From: Pseudomonas sp. IB20
GTDB taxonomy: Bacteria > Pseudomonadota > Gammaproteobacteria > Pseudomonadales > Pseudomonadaceae
Direction of reading: 5' to 3'
NCBI RefSeq assembly: GCF_009707325.1
Contig: NZ_CP046103.1
Coordinates: 4,474,744 to 4,538,743, forward strand
DNA: 64,000 nt
The number at the start of each line of letters is the position of its first letter. Position 1 is the first letter of the stretch. The notes under the pieces were generated by a model that ran no database searches, was not told the DNA's origin, and saw only the letters and a program-made list of their open reading frames with translations. The position numbers and the translations under genes were made by a program. This document shows, piece by piece, positions 18,111 through 27,085 of this stretch.

Positions 18111-18650
18111 TCAGCGCGGTGCCGGGGTCCGAATTTCACCACTGGCTAATCGTGAAGCGCTGTTGCCGATCGGGTCTTCGGCATTGAGGTCGGCGCCTTT
18201 GGCTTTGAGTTCATCGAGCAGTTCGACACGTTTGAACAGCCCGGCGTACATGGCCGCCGTCTGCCCGGCGCCGTTGCGCTGGTCGGGGTTGCAGTCAGTG
18301 GCGAGCAGGCGCTGGGCAATTTTCAGTTCGCCCTTGAAGATCGCGCCCATCAGCGCGGTGTTGCCGCGTTTGTCCTGCACACAGGCGTCGGCGCCCGCGT
18401 TGAGCAAGCGTTCTACAAAGGAGCCCTGGCCGTGGTAGGCGGCGAGGATCAGCGCGGTGTAGCCCTTCTCGTCCTGGGTGTTGAGGCTGTAGCCGGACTC
18501 GATGAAGGTGTTGAGCATGTCGATATCGCCACGGCGGGCGGCGTCGAAATAGTAGTCCTGCAACTGCGCCTTGAGCGCGACGGGGTCGGGCGACTCGGCA
18601 CGGGCGACAAAGGCCAGCATCGCCATCAGTAAACCAATCGAAATACGCAT
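18111..18650 (-). CDS. ankB: Periplasmic ankyrin-repeat protein AnkB
   Basis: A 179-residue protein with a signal peptide (MRISIGLLMAMLAFVARAES) and about four ankyrin repeats (for example DEKGYTALILAAYHGQGSFVERLLNAGADACVQDKRGNTALMGA). The ATG at 18650 follows AGGAG. In P. aeruginosa ankB is transcribed with katB and is needed for full KatB activity. Here it lies 56 bases downstream of katB and looks intact although katB does not. Confidence 0.88.
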   Translation of the reverse strand: MRISIGLLMAMLAFVARAESPDPVALKAQLQDYYFDAARRGDIDMLNTFIESGYSLNTQDEKGYTALILAAYHGQGSFVERLLNAGADACVQDKRGNTALMGAIFKGELKIAQRLLATDCNPDQRNGAGQTAAMYAGLFKRVELLDELKAKGADLNAEDPIGNSASRLASGEIRTPAPR

Positions 18651-18706
18651 GGGGTGTCTCCTGCCAGGGGTCGACGCCCGTGCAAGGGCGCCGACCGGAA
18701 CCAACG

Positions 18707-20223
18707 TCAGTCAGTCAGTTTGTCTGCCAGCGCTTTCACGCGCGCCAAATCACCCTTGGCGACCTTGGTCACGCCGGTGCCGTACTCCGGGTCCGCCTTG
18801 TAGAGGAACGACAGGATGATGTGCTTGCTCTCGTCATCGGTGGTGGCCAGCGAGCCGCCGAAGTTGTCGATCAGGTCCTGGCGCTCTTTCTTGCTGTAAG
18901 AGCGGTACAAGTCACCGGCCTGCTTGAAGTTCTGCTCACGCTGGATCTTCGCCTGCTGGGTGCTGCCCGACAGTACCGACTGGCTGTAACGCGCAGTTTG
19001 TGGCTCTTCGCGTGGCAACAGGCGGCTTGGCTGGTAGTTCACGCCGGTGCTGGTTTTGCCGAAGTTCATCGCGCCATCCTGGTTACCGTTGTTGACGGTC
19101 ACACGGGGTGCGTTGATCGGCAATTGCAGGGCATTCGCCCCCAGGCGATACATCTGCGTGTCGGCGTAGGAGAACACCCGGCCTTGCAGCAGGCGGTCTT
19201 CCGACGGCTCGATGCCCGGCACTAGGTTGGCCGGGGCCATGGCCACTTGTTCGGTTTCCTGGAAGACATTCGCCGGGTTGCGGTTCAGCACCATCTGCCC
19301 GACTTTACGCTCCGGCACGTTCGGCCAGATTTTGGTGGCGTCCAACGGGTCGAAATCGAACTTGGCCAAGTCTTCAGGCTTGAGCACTTGAGTCTGGGGA
19401 AGTCGCCCTTGTTGATGTGGGTAACCAAGTCATTGGTCATGTGGCTGTAGTCACGCCCTTGCACTTCGGTGACTTGCTTGGGGTCGAGGTTCTTGATGCC
19501 TTGCAGGCTCTTCCAGTGGAACTTGACGTAGTGCACTTCGCCCTTGGCGTTGATCAACTTGTAAGCGTGCACGCCGTTGCCGTCCATTTTCCGGTAACTG
19601 GCCGGCGTGCCGGAGTCGGAGTACAACTCGGTCAGCGTACGAGTGGACTCAGGGACATGGGAGAAGAAGTCGAAACGACGGGAGTCGTCGTCCAGGTTGG
19701 TGCGCGGGTCAGGCTTGAACGCGTGAACCATGTCCGGAAACTTGATGGAATCGCGGATAAAGAACGTCGGGAAGTTATTGCCCACTAAGTCCCAATTGCC
19801 TTCGGCGGTATAGAACTTGGTGGCAAAGCCGCGTGGGTCACGCAGGGTTTCCGGGGAATGGTTACCGTGGACAACGGCCGAGAAGCGCACGAACACTGGG
19901 GTGGCCTCGCCAGCGGCGAAGACCTTGGCCTTGGTCAGGTCACTGAGGTTGTCAGTGACGGTGAAGGTACCGTGGGCGCCGGTGCCGCGGGCGTGTACCA
20001 CACGCTCGGGGATGCGTTCACGGTCGAAGCGCTGCAACTTCTGAATCAACTGCACGTCTTGCAGCAGCACCGGGCCATTGGCGCCGGCGGTTTGCGAATT
20101 CTGGTTGTCGCCAACGGCGGCGCCGTTATCGCGGGTCAGGTTGGCAGCGTGTACGGACAGCGAAAGCAGGCTGGCGCTCGCCAGTATCAGCGCATGTCGC
20201 GCGATAATCGCGCTGACCTGAGA
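18707..20223 (-). pseudogene. katB: Frameshifted catalase gene katB
   Basis: Two reading frames encode the halves of a periplasmic heme catalase of the KatB type. The N half includes RIPERVVHARG (catalytic His), FFIRDSIKFPDMVHAFKP and SHVPESTRT. The C half starts at VLKPEDLAKFDFDPLDATKIWP and includes the heme-tyrosine region RVFSYADTQMYRLG. Near 19390-19405 the conserved segment W-x-L-Y-I-Q between GDFP and VLKPED is missing, and the frame shifts (net loss about 13 bases by comparison with the family). The signal-peptide frame (HALILASASLLSLSVHAAN) also lacks any ATG, GTG or TTG start upstream. The gene is most likely non-functional. Confidence 0.88.
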
Positions 20224-20409
20224 CCGCCGTTCCTCTGGTTTTTTTAGTGCACATTCAGTCGTGCTTGCCAGAGGCTAGTGACCCGCGAGTCAGAAGATAA
20301 ATAGAAAAACACCACCAGGTCGATTAAGAAAATAGTGTGGTAACCCACTGAAATGGCGAGTAATCCGCGCGCGACTGGTGGCAATGTGCAAACTATTTGC
20401 GATTTAATG

Positions 20410-20427
20410 TGTCGATAAAAATCGACA
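20410..20427. promoter_or_regulatory. Perfect dyad between katB and mscL
   Basis: TGTCGAT-AAAA-ATCGACA is a perfect 7+7 inverted repeat. It lies 84-101 bp upstream of the mscL start and about 190 bp upstream of katB, so it could be an operator for either gene. It is not an OxyR-type site. The rest of the 20224-20510 gap is AT-rich with no other feature seen. Confidence 0.45.
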
Positions 20428-20510
20428 GTGTTAACGGTTGTGTCGCGCAAGCCTTCTACGACTGACTTACACTGACCTCCACCCTTCTAATCTGTAACAA
20501 GGAATAACCT

Positions 20511-20927
20511 ATGGGCGTGATCAGTGAGTTCAAGGCCTTCGCGGTCAAAGGCAATGTGGTCGATATGGCCGTCGGTATCATCATCGGCGCCGCCTTCGGC
20601 AAGATTGTTTCCTCGTTTGTAGGCGACGTGGTGATGCCACCCATCGGTCTGCTGATCGGCGGCGTGGACTTTGCGGACCTGGCGATAACACTCAAGGCAG
20701 CGCAGGGTGATGTGCCGGCCGTTGTCTTGGCGTATGGCAAGTTCATCCAGAGCGTGATTGATTTCGTGATTGTCGCCTTCGCCATCTTCATGGGCGTAAA
20801 AGCTATCAACCGCCTGAAGCGCGAAGAGGCTGTGGCCCCAAGCTTGCCGCCGACACCGACCAAGGAAGAACTGCTGCTGGGCGAGATCCGCGATCTGCTC
20901 AAGGCGCAGAACGACAAGCCGCTTTAA
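20511..20927 (+). CDS. mscL: Large-conductance mechanosensitive channel MscL
   Basis: A 138-residue inner-membrane pore protein that opens under membrane tension during osmotic downshock. It has an N-terminal amphipathic helix, TM1 (GNVVDMAVGIIIGAAFGKIVSSFVGDVVMPPIG), a periplasmic loop, TM2 (FIQSVIDFVIVAFAIFMGVKAINRLK) and a C-terminal helical bundle (KEELLLGEIRDLLK). AAGGAAT upstream supports the ATG. Length is canonical. Confidence 0.97.
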   Translation: MGVISEFKAFAVKGNVVDMAVGIIIGAAFGKIVSSFVGDVVMPPIGLLIGGVDFADLAITLKAAQGDVPAVVLAYGKFIQSVIDFVIVAFAIFMGVKAINRLKREEAVAPSLPPTPTKEELLLGEIRDLLKAQNDKPL

Positions 20928-20943
20928 CCAGCAAGGGCTTGGC

Positions 20944-20974
20944 AAAAAAGGCGCCTATGACAGGCGCCTTTTTT
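20944..20974. terminator. Bidirectional terminator between mscL and fprB
   Basis: AAAAAAGGCGCC-TATGACA-GGCGCCTTTTTT is a stem flanked by A- and T-runs. It serves the convergent mscL and fprB genes. Confidence 0.95.
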
Positions 20975-20982
20975 ATTAGCCG

Positions 20983-21759
20983 CTACCAGTAATTTTCCAC
21001 GGCCACTTGGCCAGGGCGACGGCTCAGGCTCAGTTGCATGTCGCGTTGCTTGAGCAGTTGGCGTGTGTCATCGACCATCTGTGGGTTGCCGCAAATCAGC
21101 ACACGGGAGTGTTCTGCAGTCAGTGGTACGCCGGCAGCGCGCTCCAGTTCGCCATTCTCGATCAGCGCAGTGATTCGCCCATTCAGCGCGCCGGGGTGCT
21201 GCTCACGGGTAACGGTGGGGATGTACGTGAGCTTATGGGCGTACTCCGCCAGGTACTCACGCTCGCCCAACTCGCGGATGAGCGCCTGATACGCAAGCTC
21301 TTTGGCCTCACGGGCGCTGTACACCAGCACGATGCGCTCAAATTTCTCCCACACTTCGAAGTCCTGCAGGATCGACAGGAACGGTGCCACCCCGGTTCCG
21401 GTGCCCAACAACCACAAATCACGCCCGTCCACAAAGCGGTTCAGGGTCAGGAAGCCAGTGGCTTGGCGCTCAACCAGCAACGTATCGCCCACCTGCAGGC
21501 GGCTCAACTCACTGGTGAATTCGCCCCCCGGAACGACGATAGAGAAGAAGTCCAAGTGTTCGTCAAACGGTGAGGACACAATGGAGTAGGCCCGCCATAC
21601 GGTACTGCCGTCCGCCTTTGCCACGCCCAGGCGCACGAACTGGCCCGCAGTAAACCGAAAGCCTGGGTCTCGCGTGGTACGCAGGGTAAACAGGCTGGGG
21701 GTCAGCGATTGCACGTCGAGCAAGGTCTGGCGGGTAAATTTCTCAGCACTGGCCGTCAT
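20983..21759 (-). CDS. fprB: Ferredoxin-NADP reductase
   Basis: A 258-residue flavoenzyme that moves electrons between NADPH and ferredoxin or flavodoxin. The FAD domain has RAYSIVSSP and GGEFTSEL, the NADP domain has GTGTGVAPFLSIL and ICGNPQMV, and the C terminus VENYW is typical of bacterial subclass Fpr. Pseudomonads carry two such genes. Position beside mscL suggests the PA4615 (fprB) copy rather than the OxyR/FinR-linked fprA, but this is by synteny. Confidence 0.85.
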   Translation of the reverse strand: MTASAEKFTRQTLLDVQSLTPSLFTLRTTRDPGFRFTAGQFVRLGVAKADGSTVWRAYSIVSSPFDEHLDFFSIVVPGGEFTSELSRLQVGDTLLVERQATGFLTLNRFVDGRDLWLLGTGTGVAPFLSILQDFEVWEKFERIVLVYSAREAKELAYQALIRELGEREYLAEYAHKLTYIPTVTREQHPGALNGRITALIENGELERAAGVPLTAEHSRVLICGNPQMVDDTRQLLKQRDMQLSLSRRPGQVAVENYW

Positions 21760-22130
21760 GGGGGGCTCCGTTGAACAGGTGCCCTAGTGTCCCTCAAAGT
21801 CGTTCAGGGAAACACCGCTGGTTTGTACTGGTATGCCGCTGCCCGGGTGCTGACAGACCGTATCGAACGCGAAAGGGTCAGTGTTTCGAGGCCTTTACAT
21901 CGAAGCTTGGCATAACACTTTCCAACTAATCATTTAGCTATTTCGCACCTTTCAGGCAGCTATTAGAGGGTGCAGTGCAGACAGGCGCCATCAAATTAAC
22001 ATCACCATCAAAACATTCAAATCAATAAGATTTTCCAACCGCTGACATCACTTATACAACATACGATTACCTGCACAACTTTAGGCAAATGAAATACGAA
22101 CGACTGGCAAATTTATTTCACACTTTGCAC

Positions 22131-22146
22131 GTAGGATTTATCCTAC
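22131..22146. promoter_or_regulatory. 16-bp palindrome upstream of the LuxR gene
   Basis: GTAGGAT-TT-ATCCTAC is a perfect dyad 69-84 bp before the luxR start, suited to a dimeric regulator. A second dyad, ATTGGG...CCCAAT with a 12-bp spacer, lies at 22164-22187 in the leader. The 21760-22214 gap is otherwise AT-rich and holds no other gene that I can support. Confidence 0.5.
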
Positions 22147-22214
22147 AATTCTTTCCGAATCACATTGGGAGTCAGGACGTCCCCAATCCGCATCACACTC
22201 ATGGAGAGTTCCCG

Positions 22215-22925
22215 ATGGTTAACTGGCGCAATACAAGACTCCCCAAACTGGAGGGTGAGAACAAAATCACCACTGTTTATGAGATGCTCATCAATCACAC
22301 CTACCAACTCGGATTTGAATACTGCTCTTTCACGATGAGCTCACAACAAGCCAACAATCCAACTAAACCTATTCATTTGAATAACTATCCAAATGAATGG
22401 AACACTCTTTATAGCCAAGCGCAGTTCTTCGATGTAGACCCAGTAGTCGCCCACTGCAAACGCAGCGTAATGCCGATTGTGTGGGATGAAAAAGCCTTCA
22501 GCACCACGCCCAGCTTATGGGAGCTGGCCCAGTCATTTGGGGTGCATCTGGGCTGGACCCAATCCGTACACGACTTCCAGGGCGTGTTCAGCATGCTGAC
22601 GTTGGGCCGAAGTAGCGGCGAAGTCACCCCTGATGAGCTTTACGAAAAAGCCGGCCAGGTGCTGTGGCTGTGTCACGCCATGCACGCCGTGGTGGCACAG
22701 AAATATGCCGACACGCCGAGCCTCACGCCGCCTTGCAAGCTGACCCCACGGGAAACAGAAATTCTCAGATGGTCGGCCATGGGTAAGACGGCTTCGGACA
22801 TCGCCACGATCCTCTGCCTGTCAGAGCGTACCGTGGGCTTTCATATCAGCAGTTGCCTCAAGAAACTGGGGGTCAATAATAAGATCGCCGCTGTGCTCTG
22901 TGCCTCTAAAGCAGGCTTGTTTTAG
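22215..22925 (+). CDS. LuxR-family quorum-sensing-type regulator (LuxR solo)
   Basis: A 236-residue regulator with an N-terminal autoinducer-binding domain and a C-terminal LuxR helix-turn-helix (LTPRETEILRWSAMGKTASDIATILCLSERTVGFHI). Residues expected to line an acyl-homoserine-lactone pocket are present: W62, Y66, D75, P76 and W90, plus a glycine at 123. No luxI-type synthase is adjacent, so it is a solo. GGAGAG before the ATG at 22215 supports this start over the upstream ATG at 22089. The gene and its 5' region are lower in GC than their neighbours, which may point to acquisition. Ligand and targets are unknown. Confidence 0.85.
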   Translation: MVNWRNTRLPKLEGENKITTVYEMLINHTYQLGFEYCSFTMSSQQANNPTKPIHLNNYPNEWNTLYSQAQFFDVDPVVAHCKRSVMPIVWDEKAFSTTPSLWELAQSFGVHLGWTQSVHDFQGVFSMLTLGRSSGEVTPDELYEKAGQVLWLCHAMHAVVAQKYADTPSLTPPCKLTPRETEILRWSAMGKTASDIATILCLSERTVGFHISSCLKKLGVNNKIAAVLCASKAGLF

Positions 22926-23093
22926 CCCGCGTTGAATCACCGCATGTAATCCCGCCTAAAAAAAAGTAACATTTACGCCCAATTCTGAGTGTTGATGCAG
23001 CCCCATCGGGAGTGCCTCGCTGTTCACTCAGATGGTTGCGCCGGATGCCCGCACCCGCCCAACGCCCATCGATGACCCAGAGCCTGCCCCGCC

Positions 23094-24218
23094 ATGCCCC
23101 TGCTTGACAGCCCCTTCGCCCAACTCGATTTGATCCGCCAGCCTGAGCAACACAATGACCCGCTGCAGGCCTTCGACGCCGCCGACGAGTACTTGCTCAG
23201 CTACTTGGCCGAGCAGCAGCCAAACGCGGCAACCCGTGTGCTGGTGCTCAATGACAGCTTTGGCGCCCTGGCGGCCAGCCTCGCAGGCCAAGTGCAGGTA
23301 ACGTCCAGTGGCGACTCGTTTCTCGCAGCCCAGGGCCTTGAGAAAAACCTGGTGCGCAACGGCAAGGCGTTTGATGCGGTGGCGTTTATCCCTGCCAGCC
23401 AGGTGCCGACAGGTCCATTCGATCGCGTGCTGATCCGCGTGCCGAAAACCCTCGCCTTACTGGAAGAACAGCTGATCCGCCTGCAGGGGCACTTGGCGCC
23501 GGGAGCCGAAGTGATCGCTGGGGCGATGGTCAAGCACCTGCCACGGGCGGCAGGCGAATTGCTGGAGCGCTATATCGGCCCGATGCACGCCTCGTTGGCG
23601 GTGAAAAAAGCCCGGCTGCTGATTGCGACGGTTGCAGACCGCCCAACCGCCGTGTCGCCCTACCCGACCCGTTACACCCTGGACACTGCGGCCATCGAAT
23701 TGCTCAATCACGCCAACGTGTTCTGCCGCGAAGGCCTGGACATCGGCACCCGCGCTTTCCTCCCACACCTGCCCAAAAACCTCGGCAACGCACGCGTGGC
23801 GGACCTGGGCTGCGGCAATGGCGTATTGGCGATCGCCAGTGCGCTGCAAAACCCCGATGCGCAGTACACGCTGGTGGATGAGTCTTACATGGCCGTGCAG
23901 TCAGCGGCCGAGAACTGGCAGGCGGCCCTCGGTGCACGCGATGTGCTCGTGCGCGCCGACGATGGCTTGGCCGGCCAGGCCCCCGACTCCTTGGACGTGG
24001 TGCTGTGCAACCCGCCGTTTCACCAGCAGCAAGTGGTCGGCGACTTCCTCGCCTGGCGCATGTTCCAACAAGCTCGCGAAGCTTTGGTGGTGGGCGGTGC
24101 GCTGTATATCGTCGGCAACCGCCATTTGGGCTATCACAGCAAATTGGCGCGTTTATTCCGTGGCGTCGAACAGGTCGCGGCCACGCCGAAGTTCGTGATT
24201 CTCAAAGCGCGCAAATAA
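23094..24218 (+). CDS. rlmG: 23S rRNA (guanine-N2) methyltransferase RlmG
   Basis: A 374-residue SAM-dependent methyltransferase of the RlmC/RlmG/RsmC class. A degenerate N-terminal methyltransferase-like domain precedes a catalytic C-terminal domain with VADLGCGNGVLAIAS (SAM loop) and VLCNPPFHQQ (NPPF catalytic motif). RlmG modifies G1835 of 23S rRNA in E. coli numbering. Length matches. It stands alone between the LuxR gene and the convergent cio operon. Confidence 0.88.
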   Translation: MPLLDSPFAQLDLIRQPEQHNDPLQAFDAADEYLLSYLAEQQPNAATRVLVLNDSFGALAASLAGQVQVTSSGDSFLAAQGLEKNLVRNGKAFDAVAFIPASQVPTGPFDRVLIRVPKTLALLEEQLIRLQGHLAPGAEVIAGAMVKHLPRAAGELLERYIGPMHASLAVKKARLLIATVADRPTAVSPYPTRYTLDTAAIELLNHANVFCREGLDIGTRAFLPHLPKNLGNARVADLGCGNGVLAIASALQNPDAQYTLVDESYMAVQSAAENWQAALGARDVLVRADDGLAGQAPDSLDVVLCNPPFHQQQVVGDFLAWRMFQQAREALVVGGALYIVGNRHLGYHSKLARLFRGVEQVAATPKFVILKARK

Positions 24219-24249
24219 AAAAACCCTGCCATTCTTGCAAAAGGCAGGG
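24217..24249 (-). terminator. Terminator of the cio operon
   Basis: On the minus strand, CCCTGCC and GGCAGGG pair around a 12-base loop and are followed by seven T at 24217-24223. The T-run overlaps the last bases of rlmG. A second stem, GCCGGGCC-GCAA-GGCCCGG (about 24257-24275), lies beside it. Confidence 0.85.
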
Positions 24250-24284
24250 CTGAAAAGCCGGGCCGCAAGGCCCGGATTGGGATG

Positions 24285-24452
24285 TCAGTGAGTGGTCAAG
24301 CCGGCCGCATTCATGAACATGCGCATCAGGCTGGCCACGACAAACAGGGCCAGCACGCTGCCGGTCCAGATCATCGCCAGCCACCCAAGGCGCCGCCACA
24401 ACGGCTGTTTCTCGGCCTGTTCGATCTCGTGCAACGACGGTTTGCCGGACAT
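24285..24452 (-). CDS. DUF2474 small membrane protein of the cio operon
   Basis: A 55-residue protein beginning MSGKPSLHEIEQAEKQ, with one transmembrane helix (LGWLAMIWTGSVLALFVVASLMRMF). It starts 12 bases after cioB. Small single-helix proteins of this kind (DUF2474, CydX-like) accompany bd-type and cyanide-insensitive oxidases and are thought to help assemble or stabilise them. The position and hydrophobic pattern make it very likely a real gene. Confidence 0.85.
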   Translation of the reverse strand: MSGKPSLHEIEQAEKQPLWRRLGWLAMIWTGSVLALFVVASLMRMFMNAAGLTTH

Positions 24453-24464
24453 GAAACAACCCTC

Positions 24465-25472
24465 CTAGTGATAACCGTCTTCGTGGGTGACCTTGCCGCG
24501 GAACACGTAGTAGCTCCAGAAGGTGTAGCCCAGGATGAACGGGATGATGAACAAGGTACCCACCAGCATGAAGCCCTGGCTTTGCGGCGGCGCAGCGGCG
24601 TCCCAGATGGAAACCGACGGCGGGATGATGTTCGGCCACAGGCTGATGCCCAGGCCGCTGTAGCCGAGGAAGATCAGTACCAACGTCAGCAGGAACGGCG
24701 TGTAGTGCGCATTACGCGCCACCGCACGGATCAAACCGTACATGGTCACCAGCACCAGGATCGGCACCGGCAGGAACCAGAACAGGTTTGGCAGGGTGAA
24801 CCAGCGCGAAGCGATTTCCGGGTGCGCCAGCGGCGTCCACAGGCTGACGATACCGATCACCGCCAACACCACGAAGGCCAACGGCCGCGCCAGGTTATGC
24901 ATCTGCTCCTGCAACTTGCCTTCGGTCTTCATGATCAGCCAGGTGCAACCGAGCAAGGCATACGCGACGACCAGCGCAACGCCGCAGAACATCGTGAACG
25001 GCGTGGCCCAGTCGAGCGAACCACCGGCAAACTGACGGTTCACCACCGGAATGCCGTCGATAAACGCCCCCAGCGCCACGCCCTGAAAGAACGTCGCCGC
25101 GATAGAGCCGCCGATAAACGCCTTGTCCCACAGGTGACGTTTATCGTCCTTGGCCTTGAAGCGAAACTCGAAGGCCACGCCCCGGAAGATCAGCCCGATC
25201 AGCATCAGGATCAACGGCAGGTACAGCGCCGACAACACCACCGAATAGGCCAGTGGGAACGCGCCGAACAACGCCGCGCCACCCAGTACCAGCCAGGTTT
25301 CGTTACCGTCCCAGACCGGGGCGACGGTGTTCATCATCACGTCACGGTCGACTTTGCCCGGAATAAACGGAAAGAGAATGCCGATACCCAGGTCGAAGCC
25401 GTCCATGACCACGTACATCATGATGCCGAAGATGATGATCACAGCCCAGATCAGCGGAAGATCAATACCCAT
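24465..25472 (-). CDS. cioB: Cyanide-insensitive quinol oxidase subunit II
   Basis: A 335-residue CydB-family membrane protein starting MGIDLPLIWAVIIIFGIMMYVVMDGFDLGIGIL, the classic CydB opening. Eight or more hydrophobic segments are visible, and a PVWDGNETWLVLGGAALF motif sits near residue 55. With CioA it forms a quinol oxidase that reduces oxygen to water without a heme-copper centre. The start codon is one base after the cioA stop, so the two are translationally coupled. Confidence 0.95.
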   Translation of the reverse strand: MGIDLPLIWAVIIIFGIMMYVVMDGFDLGIGILFPFIPGKVDRDVMMNTVAPVWDGNETWLVLGGAALFGAFPLAYSVVLSALYLPLILMLIGLIFRGVAFEFRFKAKDDKRHLWDKAFIGGSIAATFFQGVALGAFIDGIPVVNRQFAGGSLDWATPFTMFCGVALVVAYALLGCTWLIMKTEGKLQEQMHNLARPLAFVVLAVIGIVSLWTPLAHPEIASRWFTLPNLFWFLPVPILVLVTMYGLIRAVARNAHYTPFLLTLVLIFLGYSGLGISLWPNIIPPSVSIWDAAAPPQSQGFMLVGTLFIIPFILGYTFWSYYVFRGKVTHEDGYH

Positions 25473-25473
25473 C

Positions 25474-26913
25474 TCAATTCCCCTTGTGCTGGATGTGGGT
25501 GTGCTCGTCATCGCTGCCATCATCGGCGGCGGACAACGGACGCGCCGGTGTGCGTTTCTGGCCAGGCCCACCGTGGGTCGGCTCGCTGCCTTCGTGGGTC
25601 TGCGGCCCTTTGCGCACCAGGCGCATCATGTAGCCCAACCCTGCACCAAACAGCGCGAAGTACACCACCACGAACAGCACCAGGGTGATCGTCATCTGCG
25701 CCAGGCTATGCCCGGACGAAGCGTCCGCCGTGCGCATCAGCCCGTAGACCACCCACGGTTGGCGGCCGATTTCGGTGGTAAACCAACCGGCGAGAATCGC
25801 GATCAGGCCGGACGGGCCCATCCACAACGCCAGGTACAGGAACGGCCTGGACGTGTACATCTTGCCGCCACGGCGCAGCCACAGGCTGAACAAACCGGTG
25901 AAGATCATCAGGAAGCCCAGGCCCACCATGACCCGGAACGACCAGAACACAATGGTCGAGTTGGGGCGGTCTTCAGGCGGGAAATCCTTGAGCGCCGGCA
26001 CCTGTTTGTCCAGGGAGTGCGTCAGGATCAGGCTGCCCAGGTACGGGATCTCAACCGCGTATTTGGTTTTCTCGGCTTTCATGTCGGGCCAGCCGAACAG
26101 GATCAGCGGCGTCGGCTCGTTGCCGATATTTTCCCAGTGGCCTTCAATCGCGGCGATTTTCGCCGGTTGGTGCTTGAGGGTGTTGAGGCCATGGAAGTCG
26201 CCGATCACCGCCTGGATAGGCGCCACGATCAGGGCCATCCACATCGCCATCGACAGCATGGTGCGGATCGCCGGGGTGTCCTTGCCACGCAGTAAATGCC
26301 AGGCCGCCGAAGAACCGACGAAGAACGCGGTGGCGACAAAGGCCGCCGTGGCCATGTGCATCAGGCGGTAGGGGAACGACGGGTTGAAGATCACCGCCAG
26401 CCAGTCGGTAGGAATCACGCGACCGTCGATGATTTCAAAGCCTTGCGGCGTCTGCATCCAGCTGTTGGAGGCAAGAATCCAAAAGGTTGAGATCAACGTG
26501 CCGACGGCCACCATCACCGTGGAAAAGAAGTGCAGCTTGCGCCCCACCTTGTTCCAGCCGAACAGCATCACCCCGAGGAAACCCGCCTCGAGGAAGAAGG
26601 CCGTGAGCACTTCGTACGTCAGCAACGGCCCGGTAACGGCGCCAGCGAAGTCCGAGAAGCGGCTCCAGTTAGTGCCGAACTGGTAGGCCATGACCAAGCC
26701 TGAGACCACACCCATGCCGAAGTTGACGGCAAAGATCTTCGACCAGAAATGGTAGAGGTCACGGTAGGTGTCGTTATGGGTCTTGAGCCACAAGCCTTCC
26801 AGCACCGCAAGGTAACTGGCCAGGCCGATGGTGATCGCCGGGAACAGGATGTGGAACGAAATGGTGAACGCGAATTGAATTCGGGCGAGATCTAGCGCCT
26901 CCAAACCGAACAT
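25474..26913 (-). CDS. cioA: Cyanide-insensitive quinol oxidase subunit I
   Basis: A 479-residue CydA-family subunit starting MFGLEALDLARIQFAF. The heme ligand histidine lies at H21 in SFHILFPAITIG. The GWFTTEIGRQPWVVYGLMRT motif is conserved. The Q-loop is short, as in the cyanide-insensitive CIO branch rather than E. coli CydA. The hydrophilic C-terminal tail is rich in His, Asp and Glu. It is the first gene of the cioA-cioB-DUF2474 operon, with a perfect ANR box upstream. In P. aeruginosa CIO gives aerobic respiration in the presence of self-made cyanide. Confidence 0.95.
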   Translation of the reverse strand: MFGLEALDLARIQFAFTISFHILFPAITIGLASYLAVLEGLWLKTHNDTYRDLYHFWSKIFAVNFGMGVVSGLVMAYQFGTNWSRFSDFAGAVTGPLLTYEVLTAFFLEAGFLGVMLFGWNKVGRKLHFFSTVMVAVGTLISTFWILASNSWMQTPQGFEIIDGRVIPTDWLAVIFNPSFPYRLMHMATAAFVATAFFVGSSAAWHLLRGKDTPAIRTMLSMAMWMALIVAPIQAVIGDFHGLNTLKHQPAKIAAIEGHWENIGNEPTPLILFGWPDMKAEKTKYAVEIPYLGSLILTHSLDKQVPALKDFPPEDRPNSTIVFWSFRVMVGLGFLMIFTGLFSLWLRRGGKMYTSRPFLYLALWMGPSGLIAILAGWFTTEIGRQPWVVYGLMRTADASSGHSLAQMTITLVLFVVVYFALFGAGLGYMMRLVRKGPQTHEGSEPTHGGPGQKRTPARPLSAADDGSDDEHTHIQHKGN

Positions 26914-27071
26914 AAGTCTTCCTCTGTCAGGTAATACCGGCTGCTGGCTGGGAGCCTGCACCCACTGCCCCCACGGATATGGAGTGTGGCGAATTTCAAT
27001 TCGTTTCTTTTTTTAACCAACCACGCAGGGAATCTGGCCTTTCGGCCGCCAGAACAATCCCGGGGCTGGTT

Positions 27072-27085
27072 TTGATCTGGATCAA
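27072..27085. promoter_or_regulatory. ANR/FNR box upstream of cioA
   Basis: TTGATCTGGATCAA matches the TTGAT-N4-ATCAA consensus perfectly. It lies 159-172 bp upstream of cioA and about 160 bp upstream of the divergent MFS gene. In P. aeruginosa ANR represses cioAB at low oxygen, so the same control is likely here. The rest of the 26914-27246 gap is plain promoter-like sequence. Confidence 0.85.

Noticed and set aside
20983..24218. A possible quorum-sensing gene cluster around the LuxR gene
   Set aside because: No luxI or biosynthetic genes lie next to it; fprB and rlmG are housekeeping genes.
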